Assembly: GCF_001540865.1 (NCBI RefSeq)
Contig: NC_033631.1
Coordinates: forward strand, 7,133,945 to 7,197,944
Length of the DNA: 64,000 bases
Source of the DNA: Ananas comosus
Lineage: Eukaryota > Streptophyta > Magnoliopsida > Poales > Bromeliaceae
Reading direction: 5' to 3'
Part shown: positions 1 through 10,272 of the stretch, one piece after another
How positions within the stretch are numbered: the first letter of the stretch is position 1
Layout of the letters: the number at the start of each line of letters is the position of its first letter
Notes under the pieces: generated by a model
What the model saw: the letters and a program-made list of their open reading frames with translations, nothing else
Database searches by the model: none
What the model was told of the DNA's origin: nothing
Translations under genes and position numbers: made by a program

Positions 1-1265
1 GTAAGTTATAAGCAATTAAATAGAGGCAGAATACTCTTTACACTATTCATGTTCCGGAAAACGCTAAATGGCATGGGCTTATGTACATGATAAATCAGTA
101 CACTTGACACATTAAAGCTGATATGTAGTAACTAGCATATGCAGCTTTCACATTATCTTTTTACAACCTTATGTGATACGCTCACTCCTTTTCTCTTCCC
201 CTTTAGCACAGGACATCACAGGAATGTGTTCTTTAGTTTTGACGAAAGCTACACAATCAACTGTTTCAGCTTAAATCCCGGACAATCACCAATCATCTCA
301 AGTGACATATTTAAAAACAACCTTTACAAACTTTCACTGCATATTGCTCCGTGGGATGCGGAAAAAAGTAAGAGATCCTCCTTCCAAAAAGAAACAAAGG
401 AAGTGGTTAAGATCTCAAAATGAGCTTTCTTCTAATGCAAGTAATCACTAGATTACATCTTTTACATGAAAACATAGGGTTGACTGGCCAAAGAACAGTA
501 GAATAACTTAGTACGCAACTACGCATTTAGTATTTCATCTCAACCTTATTCATCTAACTCAAGAACGGATCTGGGTCTAACGGATCAATTCATTGCCCAA
601 ACTAGATGCGTCTAATGATCTAATGATTCTAATCCAAATTGCAAGCAACATAGGATCGCCGATAAAGTCATGTAGTTTACTATGTAATATTTTATCTTGT
701 TCTACAAAACCAGATAAAGATTAACTGCAAGTTAGTTTAATATCTGTCGATGTGCGACTTGAGCATCCAAAACCCAGATACTGCATTTTATAGGGCACAA
801 AACAGTTCTCTTTAGCCAGAATACGCCCCTCAGAGCATATAATAGCATTTTCCCGTTGCCGAGCCTTAGTCCATTACATCTCAAATTTAATGTTCTCTTT
901 CAGGAAATCACTGGAAGATTCCAAAATAAATATATTTTCGGTGCAAAGCTGAATTACACAAGCGAGCGTTTAAATTTATAATCTCAAATTACAAAATTCA
1001 GAAACAATAATTTTTTTAGAAAAAACTATCCCCACACTGTCAAGGTGAACAAACCTAGACAAAGATACGATTTGAATAAAAAGCTTCCTTTCGTGCAAGC
1101 GATGCAGAAGAATAACAGAACTTTACTCCATCATATATAAGGGAAAAAAAAAATTAACTCAGGATATTCGTAACCCTAATCTTATTCACATAAGAGAAAA
1201 TTGACTTGAATTAAAAGGAAAACAAAAAAAACGAAGAGAGAAAAGAGGGTGAAGAACGAGCGAAC
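1..1265 (-). other. First intron of the PNO1-like gene (partial)
   Basis: The sequence downstream (minus strand) of the GT donor at 1265-1264. I read the minus strand for the next conserved PNO1 segment (the stretch leading into the KH domain) and do not find it, so the next exon is beyond base 1 and the intron is at least 1.26 kb. The stretch is AT-rich with short chance ORFs only. Confidence 0.6.
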
Positions 1266-1541
1266 CTTAAGATTCATCCTGATGTCGATCTTCATCTGGT
1301 CGTAGACGGGGGTGTAGATCTCCATCCAGCAGCGCTTCAGCGGGGCGAAGCGGTGCGGCGGCACGGGAACCTTCCGGAACTGCACCCTCCTGTCCGACAT
1401 CTCGTGCGGCTTCAGCGCCTCGAAGTGCGGGCGCGGCGGAGCGGCGGCGGCGGCGGCGGCGGCGGCGGGGGATGGGGGAGGGGCTCCGGCGGCCTCGATC
1501 TCCATGGAGCAGGAGGACGATGGCGCTCCCGGCGACGCCAT
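1266..1541 (-). CDS. PNO1: RNA-binding protein PNO1 (partner of NOB1), exon 1, partial gene
   Basis: Ribosome-assembly factor of the PNO1/Dim2 family, which binds pre-18S rRNA in pre-40S particles and works with the endonuclease NOB1 in nucleolus and cytoplasm. Seen: 92 codons from ATG 1541 to AAG 1268-1266, followed directly by a GT donor. Residues 1-37 are a low-complexity leader with a nine-Ala run and prolines. From residue 40 the conserved block appears (FEALKPHEMSD, then VQFRKVPVPPHRFAPLKR, WMEIYTPVYDQMKIDIRMNL), which is the segment before the KH domains in plant PNO1. The KH domains themselves are outside the window. Met13 is an in-frame alternative start; Met1 is chosen as the first ATG of the open frame. 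The family is usually about 210-240 residues, so roughly 60% is missing. Identification rests on recalled family sequence, not a search. Confidence 0.85.
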
Positions 1542-1628
1542 TGACGATGATTTCGGAGTTTCGAGAGAGAGGGAGAGAGGAGCGATGGGAGACGCCGCGC
1601 CGCGAGGAACAAGGATCGGAGAGAAAAC

Positions 1629-1645
1629 TAGGGTTTATTAGGGTT
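1629..1645 (-). promoter_or_regulatory. Two telo-box-like motifs upstream of PNO1
   Basis: On the minus strand, TAAACCCTA (1637-1629) and AACCCTAA (1645-1638) lie about 90-100 bp upstream of the PNO1 ATG. Telo boxes (AAACCCTA) are known in promoters and 5' UTRs of plant ribosomal-protein and ribosome-biogenesis genes, which fits this gene. Activity here is inferred. Confidence 0.6.
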
Positions 1646-1699
1646 CCATCGCGTCTTATTTAGAGAATTTTGTTCTATAGGTCCCTTGCGTTTTTTATT

Positions 1700-1849
1700 A
1701 TTTTATAAAGGCCCTTTCTACAACTCTTTTCCTGTGTGATTAAAAAATTACACCGTTGGTCCCTAACCTTCTCCTAATATATAAATGAGGCCCGTCATTT
1801 CGCTTGGTTTCGTAGCATCCGAAACATCCTTTTTTTTTTTTTTTTTTTT
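1700..1849. other. PNO1 upstream spacer with long T run
   Basis: Short AT-rich spacer with a run of about 20 T at 1830-1849. No gene is seen. Confidence 0.5.
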
Positions 1850-2014
1850 GAGAACAAGGTTAGATTAGTAGGTTTGTGATAAATAGAATAAGGATCCTTG
1901 TTGGATTAAAAATAGGTTTGTATTTTCATTAGATCAAGAACGAATAAGGACTTGAACATAGATAGGACTTTGATCGTTAAGAATGAATATAGGCTTGGTT
2001 TACGTCGGTATTTT

Positions 2015-2307
2015 NNNNNNNNNNNNNNNNNNNNNNNNNNNNNNNNNNNNNNNNNNNNNNNNNNNNNNNNNNNNNNNNNNNNNNNNNNNNNNNNNNNNNN
2101 NNNNNNNNNNNNNNNNNNNNNNNNNNNNNNNNNNNNNNNNNNNNNNNNNNNNNNNNNNNNNNNNNNNNNNNNNNNNNNNNNNNNNNNNNNNNNNNNNNNN
2201 NNNNNNNNNNNNNNNNNNNNNNNNNNNNNNNNNNNNNNNNNNNNNNNNNNNNNNNNNNNNNNNNNNNNNNNNNNNNNNNNNNNNNNNNNNNNNNNNNNNN
2301 NNNNNNN
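2015..2307. other. Assembly gap (293 N)
   Basis: Run of N. The right flank is the AT microsatellite, so the gap probably reflects an unassembled low-complexity tract. Confidence 0.95.
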
Positions 2308-2660
2308 ATAATAATATCGATTATCTAATTATTAAGAATAATAATTATTAATAATTATTAATAAATAATAATAATTATTATTAATTATTAATAATTAATT
2401 ATAAATAATAAATTAATAATAATATTGATTATTATTAAAAATAATAATTATTAATAAATAATAATAAATAATATTAATTTATTAATAATTAATTATAAAT
2501 AATAAATTAATAATAATAATTATCTAATTATTAACAATTAATTACAAGTAATAAATTAATAATAATTATTATCTAATTATTAATAATTAATTATAAATTA
2601 TAAATTAATTAATTATTTAATTATTAAAGCAATAAATAATGAATTAAATATATTAATTAG
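2308..2660. repeat. (AAT/TTA)n-like low-complexity tract
   Basis: About 350 bp of almost uninterrupted A and T, made of degenerate ATT/AAT trinucleotide blocks such as TTAATAATTAATTATAAATA. No coding content. Confidence 0.8.
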
Positions 2661-2718
2661 ATTAATTAATAATTACTGCCATTAAAATTAAATTTAGATT
2701 TTAATTAACCTTGTTCTC

Positions 2719-3755
2719 ATCGAGGAACAAGCTAGTTCCAGAAAACGGGTGGAACAGCAGTTCCAGCCTTATACCAGCTTGTTTTAGAAACCCGAGAACT
2801 ACTGTTCCCGGGAACCAAACATAACGTTTGGGAACAAAAGGGGGAACAAAGGCTACCTATAGAAATTGACACACATACCGTAAATAATTAGCCAATTTTA
2901 GAGAAAATTATTTTGTTTATCTATAAATATCTTTAACTAGTTTTTTTTTTTTTTTCTTTCATCTCTTCTATTTTTCTTCTTCTCATCTTCGTTCTTTTTA
3001 TTCTTCATTTCTTATAGTTCTTTTTCTTTTTTTTCTTTTTCTTTTTACACATCTTCTTCATTTTCTCCTCCTCTTTTTCTTCTAGAAGATATTGGGTATT
3101 AGAATTAATCTTACGTATGCATCTCTATTAAAAACAAAATTATAAAAAATGGGAATCTAATTATAATAATGTATAATATTTGGGACAATTGAAGAGTAGT
3201 GTTATAAGTATACCCCAACACGGGGTGTACATCTTACACCATTGTGATCCAATGGTTGAGAATTATTTGATTCTTTTATTCAAAAATGCTTGGTAACATT
3301 ACCCCTCTACCCCTCCCCCTCTCCCTCTCCGTCTCTCTCTCCCCTTATTTCTCTCTCTCTCTTTCCCTCCACATTTTTCTCTTCTCTCTCTCTTTTCCTC
3401 CATCTTCACTTTCTATCTCTTTTCCTCCATCATTCGTCGAAACTTCTCTTGCGCTACGACCATTGTGATAAGATGCTTCTCCTCCCTATTTCTGGCGATG
3501 TCCTGCGATAAACGTGGGAGTTGAGCATGCAAATTCTGCTAGACTTCTCGGGTGTAGACTGCTTGTGCAGATTGTATGAGATCAAGAGCGATGATTTCAC
3601 TACGTATGAACCGGGGTCGGATTGGTATGAAAGGGTAATGAAATTAGTCAGTAAACAATAATTAATGTCGCACTGTAGATTCCATTATCGCATGGACAGA
3701 GACTTGAGCATAGTTGTTTTCTTTGGCATACAGTAGTCAATGACATGCTTTAGTT
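2719..3755. other. No gene; pyrimidine-rich tracts
   Basis: Repeat debris. It contains two strongly pyrimidine-rich tracts, 2941-3080 (T/C) and about 3300-3440 (CTCTCC). ORFs through the second tract are Ser/Leu/Pro runs produced by the CT repeat and are not genes. Confidence 0.6.
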
Positions 3756-3922
3756 TGTGACACCCCAATAATCCCACATCGGATGGGAATGGGGTTGTCA
3801 TTGTATTTATAATAGGCTTAGACACTAATAATAATAACCGGGCTTAAGCATTTTGGGCCGGTTGTTGTGCCCAACGAGTTATTGTTGTTAGTGGGCTGGG
3901 TCGTTACATTTGGTATCAGAGC
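3756..3922 (+). mobile_element. TRIM retrotransposon fragment: LTR plus primer-binding site
   Basis: A 153-bp LTR (3756-3908) runs from TGTGACACCCC to GTCGTTACA. Two bases later comes TGGTATCAGAGC (3911-3922), the classical primer-binding site complementary to the 3' end of initiator methionine tRNA. The LTR matches those of the complete element at 32271-33086. The interior after the PBS becomes AT-rich, with only a weak LTR-like echo at about 4105-4140, so this copy is truncated. Confidence 0.8.
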
Positions 3923-4146
3923 CGGTTTATATATATAATATATATCGTTTATTTATTGATACATTGCTGGGTCGGGTGACCGTTGTTATTGAGCAACCCG
4001 GGTTGTTGGCCGGATTTTACGAATTCGGGTCAATAATAATAATCTAAAAAATCAGATAAGTATTTGTTTAGATTTACTAATCGAATTATATAAGGTGAGG
4101 CTTACATCCTAATAATCCCACAAAATCGGACGGGGGTAATTCCCGG

Positions 4147-4622
4147 ACAAACAAAACCACATTCACCTCACTACCTTGAATTCAAGGTAGTGAAAGCAAT
4201 AAACAAAACCACATTCACTTTTTATATTACATTGAATTCAATACAATCTCGAGGTGAAGTAGATAAGAGCTGAAAGAGGAGATTTCACGGCTTGAGCTGA
4301 AAGTGATGTGAGTTGGAGGAGATTTTTTAAATAATTTGTCATTTTGGATTTGAGATGAAAGAAATATTACCCAATCTTAATGAAATAAATATTATTTAAA
4401 CCTAATAGAAATTTATTATTATTTTTTAAATTAATATATTATCTAATTTAAAATATCACCATTTAAATGATGATATAAATCCTCTATTACTCTAGGTGAA
4501 TGTAGTTTTGTTTGTTGCCTTGAGTTTTTTGATTAAAATGGTCGTGGTTCAATGTAGTTTTGTTTGTTGTCTTCACTAACTTAAATGAAAGTCCACCATG
4601 CTCAATGCAGTTTTGTTTGTTG
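4147..4622. repeat. Foldback-type repeat with GTTTTGTTTGTT ends
   Basis: ACAAACAAAACCACATTCACC at 4147 is inverted at about 4495-4518 (GTGAATGTAGTTTTGTTTGTT). Further copies of TGTAGTTTTGTTTGTTG or TGCAGTTTTGTTTGTTG follow near 4553 and 4604, and the inverted motif repeats near 4203. The AT-rich interior has no ORF. Probably a non-autonomous MITE. Confidence 0.5.
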
Positions 4623-4841
4623 TTTTTTTATTAGTGTGAATTCCCTTTGAGTTTGTGGTGATGTGAACTGAATGCAACTTAGATGTTTATGCAGTTAGGT
4701 TTACGGGGGATTCCGGAACTGCAGGAGCAGTCAGGTTAGTGTGTGTGTCGGGTTCTAGTGGTCCACTACACTCTGAGCAGAGCGATCGGGCAGTAGGTCT
4801 GGGACCGAGTCGGCTCTGAGCGGTGTGTACAGGTCGATCAC

Positions 4842-4939
4842 NNNNNNNNNNNNNNNNNNNNNNNNNNNNNNNNNNNNNNNNNNNNNNNNNNNNNNNNNNN
4901 NNNNNNNNNNNNNNNNNNNNNNNNNNNNNNNNNNNNNNN
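4842..4939. other. Assembly gap (98 N)
   Basis: Run of N. The left flank (4690-4841) is GC-richer than its surroundings and ends at the gap; the right flank is a MITE terminus. Confidence 0.95.
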
Positions 4940-4942
4940 AAA

Positions 4943-5200
4943 CAAACAAATCACTAGTACTCCAGTGGAGTTTTACTGATAAAATTACCGGTTACGCCGT
5001 GCAAAATATTCAAATTACCACTATCTTCATAAGTTTAAAGTTTACCCTTAAATAACTAGTAAAGATGAACTACAATTCATCGTAAAAGATAATGTAAAAG
5101 CTAAACTTTAAACCCAGGAAGATAGTAATAAAATGAATACTCTAAAAAGTAAAAGCCGGTAATTTTATCAGTAAAAACTCTGAAAAACAAACGAACCATT
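4943..5200. repeat. MITE with terminal inverted repeats
   Basis: The terminal segment at 4968-4991 (GTTTTACTGATAAAATTACC) is inverted at 5156-5180. AACAAACAAA-like sequence lies outside both ends. The interior of about 165 bp is AT-rich without coding content. Confidence 0.6.
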
Positions 5201-5379
5201 TACTACAGTTTTTTTAATACTTTAAACCAAAGATCTATCAAGGTTATCCCATCTAATACAGATTGCCTCGACTAACAGCTTAGCCTACAGGATAGTAGCT
5301 TTTGTTGAATGTTCATACCTCCAGAGGCCATGAAAGCTTTCGTATGCTCCTATATATATATTAATCCGATGATATGATA

Positions 5380-5407
5380 GATATCATGGCCTCGAGGCCA
5401 TGATATC
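5380..5407. repeat. Perfect 28-bp palindrome
   Basis: The 28 bases starting GATATCATGGCC, centred on TCGA, read identically on both strands. They sit in a stretch that otherwise shows no feature. Confidence 0.85.
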
Positions 5408-5609
5408 AGAACAAAAGCTAGAATCCCATAAGTTTAATTGCTAGGTGTGGCAATTTATACTAGATCCCATATATTTCAAGAATCCTTATTTTAAAATCAA
5501 AAAAAGCTGTAGCAAATGAATCATTATTTAATACAGTTTTACCTGCCACTTTTAACTTATTAGAAATTTTAAACTCGTATCCTGAAAATTTAANCTAGCC
5601 TAGGAAGTT

Positions 5610-5790
5610 AAATTCTAGCCTTTTTTGGGACCTTTTGATCGCTTAGTAAATGATGTCAAAAAATTATAAAATTTGGTTTCTAGATAGTTCCAATAGGGTA
5701 GATTATACCTAACGGACCGATCGTCGAATCGGATACCCTATCATCGAAAACAACTTACAAGCACGGAGGTCCCGGTACTTTCATATATAT
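5610..5790. mobile_element. Right-half fragment of a foldback MITE
   Basis: 5610-5785 matches the right arm of the complete foldback element at 5822-6357 and is followed by (TA)n and (GA)n. Its left half is absent. Confidence 0.6.
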
Positions 5791-5821
5791 ATATAGAGAG
5801 AGAGAGAGATAGAGAGAGAGC

Positions 5822-6357
5822 TACGCTACTATACTTTCGAAAGTACAGAGGCCTCCATACTTGTAAGTTATTTTCGATGATAAGATATCTGATTCGGCGA
5901 TCGGTTCCGTTAGACATGATCTACGCTATTAGAACTATCTAGAAACCAAATTTCATAAATTTTTGACTTTGTTTGTGTAGTGAATGAGTAACCTCAAAAT
6001 AAACAGCTAAAAATGAAAATCTCATAAAAAATAGTGATAAAGGACTCAAATTTCAAATCGGAAGTATTGATCTTGCTATTGATGTTAAGTAGAATTTTCT
6101 ATTAAATTTTCATGTAATTAGGATACTTCTACACCATTGAACTTAAAAATGTCCCACATTGGCCATTAAAATAGTCATTTTTGAGACCTTTTGATTGCTT
6201 AGTAAATGATGTCAAAAAAATTATAAAATTTGGTTTCTAGATAGTTCCAATAGGGTAGATTATACCTAACGGAGCCGATCATCGAATCGGATGTCCTATC
6301 ATCAAAAACAACTTACAAGTATAGAGGTCTCCGTACTTTCAAAAGTACAGGATTATA
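5822..6357. mobile_element. Foldback MITE (about 540 bp, long inverted arms)
   Basis: The left arm, starting TACGCTACTATACTTTCGAA, is inverted at the right end, with pairing extending well over 150 bp on each side and leaving a small loop. No ORF. It is one of about ten related elements here with termini built on GCTACTATACT...AGTATAGTAGC. Confidence 0.75.
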
Positions 6358-6364
6358 TAGAATT

Positions 6365-6912
6365 AGGCTACTATACTATCTATAGTACCGGAGCTCCGGT
6401 ACTATAGTCTTGTTTTCGATCTTAGGGTATTCAAATTAACGATCCACACCGTTAAATATGATCTAGGGTATATAAAGTTCTTAGGAATAAAATTTTAGTT
6501 TTTTTCGACATCGTTTACTTAGTAATAAATTATGTCAAAATGGACGGTGAAAATTGAATAATCTTTAAAATTTGAGCATAGGACTTTTAAATTNGATGAT
6601 CGGATCCTTCAATTTAAGATCGGAGTTATTGATCTTTATCTATGTAGTGAATATAATTTTCTATCAAAAATTCAACTGATTTCGATTCTTTTATACCATT
6701 AAACTAGCAAATATCCCATACCGGCCGTTAAAATTTGTCAATTTTGTGACCTTTGGATCGTAAGGTAATGATGTCGAAAAATTATAAAATTTGATTTCTA
6801 GACGTTTGAAATGCTTTACATAATATTTAACTGTGTGGATCGTCGATTCGGAAGCTTTATCATCGAAAACAACTTATGAGTACGAGGGCTATCGTACTCA
6901 TAAGAGTATAAT
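6365..6912. mobile_element. Chimeric foldback sequence joined at a single N (6594)
   Basis: 6365-6593 is the left arm of one family (TATAGTACCGGAGCTCCGG terminus). 6595-6912 is the right arm of a different family, the one found complete at 45261-45809. The two halves do not pair with each other. The join coincides with the single N, so it may be an assembly artefact. Confidence 0.6.
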
Positions 6913-8195
6913 TAGGGATGTAAATGGATACGGATACCCGAATTTTATCCGAATCCAAACCCGAACGGGACGGATTTTATCCGATGTAAATGGATATGGA
7001 TTTGGATATGGATATAAAAAATAAAAACCCGACGGATATGGATTCGGATATGGATATTGACTGTATCCGACCCGAACGCGAACCCGAACCCGAACCCGAA
7101 CCCGAATCCGAACCCGAACCCGAACCCGAACCCGAATAAATTTAATATAATATAATATATAAAAAAAATTTAAGCCTTTAGATCTGAATCTAAAGGCCAA
7201 AAAAAAAAATTAATACTTACAGTTTTATAATTATATTTGTATATAAATAAATAGTATAGATTATTATTTTAAAAATATTTAGCCCAACTTAAAGCCCAAC
7301 TTATTTATAAAGAGGCTCACCTATATTTTCAACCGTTGGATCAAAATCTAACGGCTAATATTCCATCAGCTTTTAACTTCACCTCCTCCTAAGTCCTAAC
7401 GCTAACTCGTTACTTTTTCCAAAAGACCTTCACGCAGCGGCGAAGAGGCGAAGACCCCTAGGTTGGCAGCCTCTTGCTTTCTCTCTGTTGTGTCCTCCCC
7501 TTGCTTTTTGTCATTTGTGGCCGCCTCTTGCTTAATCTCTGTTGTGGCCGCGACTACGCCCGAAGAGGCGAAGACCCTCCTTGGCAGCGGCGCACACAGG
7601 GATCTTCCAACGTCGCCATTCGCACACTCCCGGCAGTGGCTTTCGGCAGGTTCGTTCTTCGTCTTCCATTGACATTCATCTTTTTCCCCCTTTTTTCTTA
7701 TGGTTTTTTTGAGCAAAATGTGTGTTTATTTTTTATCTTCATCTTTTTCCCTCTCTTTTTCTTATGATTTTTTTGAGCAAAAATGTGAATTCATTTTTTA
7801 TCTTCATATTTTTTCCCTTTTTTTCTTATGATTTTTTTGAGCAAAAATATGTGTTCATTTTTTTCCCTAATTTTTTATTTTATTTTTTAAATTAATGATC
7901 TTTTGCAGCCTAAATATTCAATTATTGCTTTCAAAACTAGATGAGCATTTTCCATCTTCGAATTATAATAGAAACATTAACTTATAGTATATTGTGTTTT
8001 TTTATTCTTTAGCCTGAGCGAAAAAGCGGAAGCTTTTATGATTACAAAAGTGATATATGGAGTTTGGGCTTGGTAATACTGGAATGTGCTATTGTTCGTT
8101 TTCCTTATATACCATCTGAAGAGGAAGAAGGTTGGCTGAGCTTTTATGAACTTTTGGAGGCTATCGTGGATCACCCAGCACCTTGTGCACTACCA
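6913..8195 (+). mobile_element. hAT-type element, left end, carrying a captured gene fragment
   Basis: It begins TAGGGATGTAAATGG at 6913, the same kind of terminus as the complete hAT element at 17484 (TAGGGATGCAAA). Subterminal GGATATGG and CCCGAA motifs are repeated (6920-7135). Behind an AT-rich part, about 7380-7680 is GC-richer and contains two copies of CGAAGAGGCGAAGACCC. A MAPKK exon follows at 8013-8195. The right terminus is not seen; the copy stops at the N at 8196. Confidence 0.6.
8013..8195 (+). pseudogene. Captured exon of a MAP kinase kinase (MKK6-like kinase domain)
   Basis: After a polypyrimidine tract and AG acceptor (8011-8012), 61 codons are open to the N at 8196. They contain [39 protein letters not shown] and [16 protein letters not shown]. 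This is kinase subdomain VIII-IX and the following helix: the DIWSLG motif (invariant Asp of subdomain IX), the ECAI(G)RFPY motif and FYELLEAIV are typical of plant group-A MAPKKs. The small glycine usual before RFPY is replaced by Val. No other kinase exon is visible nearby, so this is a fragment, apparently carried in the hAT-type element that starts at 6913. Family assignment is from recalled sequence. Confidence 0.75.
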
Positions 8196-8196
8196 N

Positions 8197-8405
8197 TCAT
8201 CATAGTAGCCATTGAAAATTGACAATTTTGAAATGACTTGATCATATAGTAAACTATGACGAAAAAATATAAAATTTTATTTCTAAAAACTTTAAATATC
8301 CTAGATCAGTTTTAACGGTGTGGATCGTTGATTTGAACATCCTAAGATAAAAAACGAGACTATAGTACTGAAGCCCCGCGCCGGTACTATACATAGCACA
8401 GGAGA
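8197..8405. mobile_element. Right-half fragment of a foldback MITE
   Basis: Resembles the right arm that would pair with 6365-6590 (CGGTACTATA terminus, TTAACGGTGTGGATCGTTGATT interior). It starts immediately after the single N at 8196. Confidence 0.5.
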
Positions 8406-8425
8406 CTAGCTTTTTATATATATAA

Positions 8426-8632
8426 AATTGAGCTAGAATACTTTTAGAAGCACCTTTCCCTTGGTGATTCTAAGTTTCTAGCCCTTGGATCTACTCCCCA
8501 CTTACTAATACCCCTTTGGATCAAACACTATTCCACCTACCACCATCATCTCAACCCTACATCTCTTCCTCCAATGGTTAAAAACACAAAAGCACCACCC
8601 CCTTGGTGCTTTTGAGAGTACTCTAGCTCAAC
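8426..8632. mobile_element. Small MITE (GAGCTAGAATACT family) in (TA)n
   Basis: About 207 bp with inverted termini TTGAGCTAGAATACT and AGTACTCTAGCTCAA and an internal CTTGGTGCTTTTG segment. Flanked on both sides by TATATA. A close relative is at 41689-41900. Confidence 0.7.
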
Positions 8633-8651
8633 TATATATATATATATATAG

Positions 8652-8824
8652 TAGGGCTAGAATACTTGTAAAAGTATCATGGGGTGATACTTGTGTGTTT
8701 TTAGCCCTTGGATGGAGAGATGTGAGGTTGAGATGATGGTGGTAGGTGGTGGTAGGTGGAATAGTGTTTCATCCAAGGGCTATTAATAATCAAAAAGTAG
8801 ATCCAATGGCTTAAAACCTAATAG
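8652..8824. mobile_element. Related MITE in opposite orientation, cut by the gap
   Basis: TAGGGCTAGAATACTTG terminus after (TA)n. The interior matches the inverse of 8426-8632 (GGTGGTAGGTGGAATAGTG). It ends at the N run. Confidence 0.55.
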
Positions 8825-9142
8825 NNNNNNNNNNNNNNNNNNNNNNNNNNNNNNNNNNNNNNNNNNNNNNNNNNNNNNNNNNNNNNNNNNNNNNNNNNNN
8901 NNNNNNNNNNNNNNNNNNNNNNNNNNNNNNNNNNNNNNNNNNNNNNNNNNNNNNNNNNNNNNNNNNNNNNNNNNNNNNNNNNNNNNNNNNNNNNNNNNNN
9001 NNNNNNNNNNNNNNNNNNNNNNNNNNNNNNNNNNNNNNNNNNNNNNNNNNNNNNNNNNNNNNNNNNNNNNNNNNNNNNNNNNNNNNNNNNNNNNNNNNNN
9101 NNNNNNNNNNNNNNNNNNNNNNNNNNNNNNNNNNNNNNNNNN
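8825..9142. other. Assembly gap (318 N)
   Basis: Run of N that interrupts a MITE on its left side. Confidence 0.95.
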
Positions 9143-10272
9143 GTGTAGTACACTATCGGAAGTGTAGAGGATTTGATGCTTTCGATTTTTTGACTATTGG
9201 ATCAAGAATTATACTTATCCAAATTTTTGCCAATAGAAAGATATCTATTGTGAATCTATATTTTAATTCAAAATTTGTTTAATTTCTTTTTATCTCTGAG
9301 ATAGGAAAAAATTCATGCTTATCCAAATTTTTGCCAGAATATCTACTGTAAATCTATATTCCAATTCAAAATTTAAAATTAATTTAAAAAATTTTAAATT
9401 TTGGAACTATCAACATATTACAACAAAAAAAATTTAAAAGATATATTGGTTAATAAATTTGTAAATCATATTTTCGAATTAATATGATGTACAAATTTAT
9501 GGTGTGAGGCTACTATGCTTCTGGAAGCACGGAGCCTTCCGTGCTTCCAGGTCGTTTTCGATGTTGCGACTTTCGAATCGTCGATCGGCTCGGTTAAACT
9601 TGATCTAGAGTATTTGAAATAACTAGAAAATAAATTTTATGATTTTTCGATATCATTTGCCTAGGGATCAAAGGGGCTCAAAATCAATAATTTTAATGGC
9701 CGTAGTGAGCCGTTTGCAAGTTTAATGGTGTAGAACAATCCAAATCACGTGAAATTGTGATAGAAAATTCTTTATACTATATAAAACAAGATCAATATCT
9801 TTGATCTAAAATTTTAATATCATATTATCACGTTTTTTAAGATTTTTATTTTCAGCTGTTGATTTTGAGCCCTTCGCTCACTAGGCAAATAATATCGAAA
9901 AATCACATAATTTATTTTCTAGGTACTTCAAATACTCTAGATCAAGTTTAACGGAGCCGATCGACAATTCGAAAGTCGCAACATGGAAGCGACCTGGAAG
10001 CACGGAAGGCTCCGTGCTTCTAGAAGCATAGTAGCCTTACTCCAAATTTATGATCAATTTGTAAAAAATTATCTCAAATAAGAACGGTTATGATCAATTT
10101 GTTAAAAAAAATATTTATACCCATCTATAAATTCAATTCTACGAATGGCTATGATTAATTAGTTAAAAATATGTGAAATAAAAATGAACGATTATGATCA
10201 ATCTGTTAAACAATAGCACTTCTATGATCTTGTCCATCTATTTTACATTAAAATTTAAATTTGAGTTTAAAT
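9143..10272. repeat. AT-rich dispersed repeat R, copy 1, with nested MITE
   Basis: Shares long collinear sequence with 15860-16531 and 30190-30900, including CTTATCCAAATTTTTGCCA and several CGGTTATGATCAATTTGTTA units. It is interrupted by a foldback element (9502-10042) and then by a long LTR at 10273. No ORF; the element class is unknown. Confidence 0.65.
9502..10042. mobile_element. Foldback element (541 bp) with 10-bp target duplication
   Basis: The left end GTGTGAGGCTACTATGC and right end GCATAGTAGCCTTACTC are inverted, and the arms pair over most of their length. CAAATTTATG at 9492-9501 recurs at 10043-10052 directly outside the element. The other copies of the host repeat lack the insertion. 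A 9-10-bp duplication with G-starting termini suggests a Mutator-like origin (inference). Confidence 0.75.

Larger units (their letters stand above)
1850..2718. repeat. AT-rich insertion bounded by a 13-bp inverted repeat
   Basis: GAGAACAAGGTTA at 1850-1862 is the exact reverse complement of 2706-2718. Between them lie a 293-base gap and an almost pure A/T stretch. This could be a terminal-inverted-repeat element; no target-site duplication was resolved, so the class is unknown. Confidence 0.35.

Noticed and set aside
139..423. 94-codon plus-strand ORF
   Set aside because: No recognisable domain, AT-rich, opposite to the PNO1 gene and probably within its intron.
1412..1663. Several ORFs overlapping PNO1 exon 1 on both strands
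   Set aside because: Shadow frames of the Ala/Pro-rich GC segment; only the frame with FEALKPHEMSD and WMEIYTPVY matches a family.
3286..3511. Ser/Leu/Pro ORFs
   Set aside because: Produced by a CT-rich tract; composition explains them.
3756..3908. Full 5S rRNA gene in the TRIM LTRs
   Set aside because: Only short box-like segments match, best in the LTR at 32588-32770; no complete 5S gene is present.
6898..7200. Minus-strand ORF of RVRVRV and YPNPYP repeats
   Set aside because: Translation of hAT subterminal CCCGAA and GGATATGG repeats, not a protein.
7402..7767. Three overlapping ORFs in the hAT-type element
   Set aside because: Mutually incompatible frames without domains; the segment looks like an untranslated leader.
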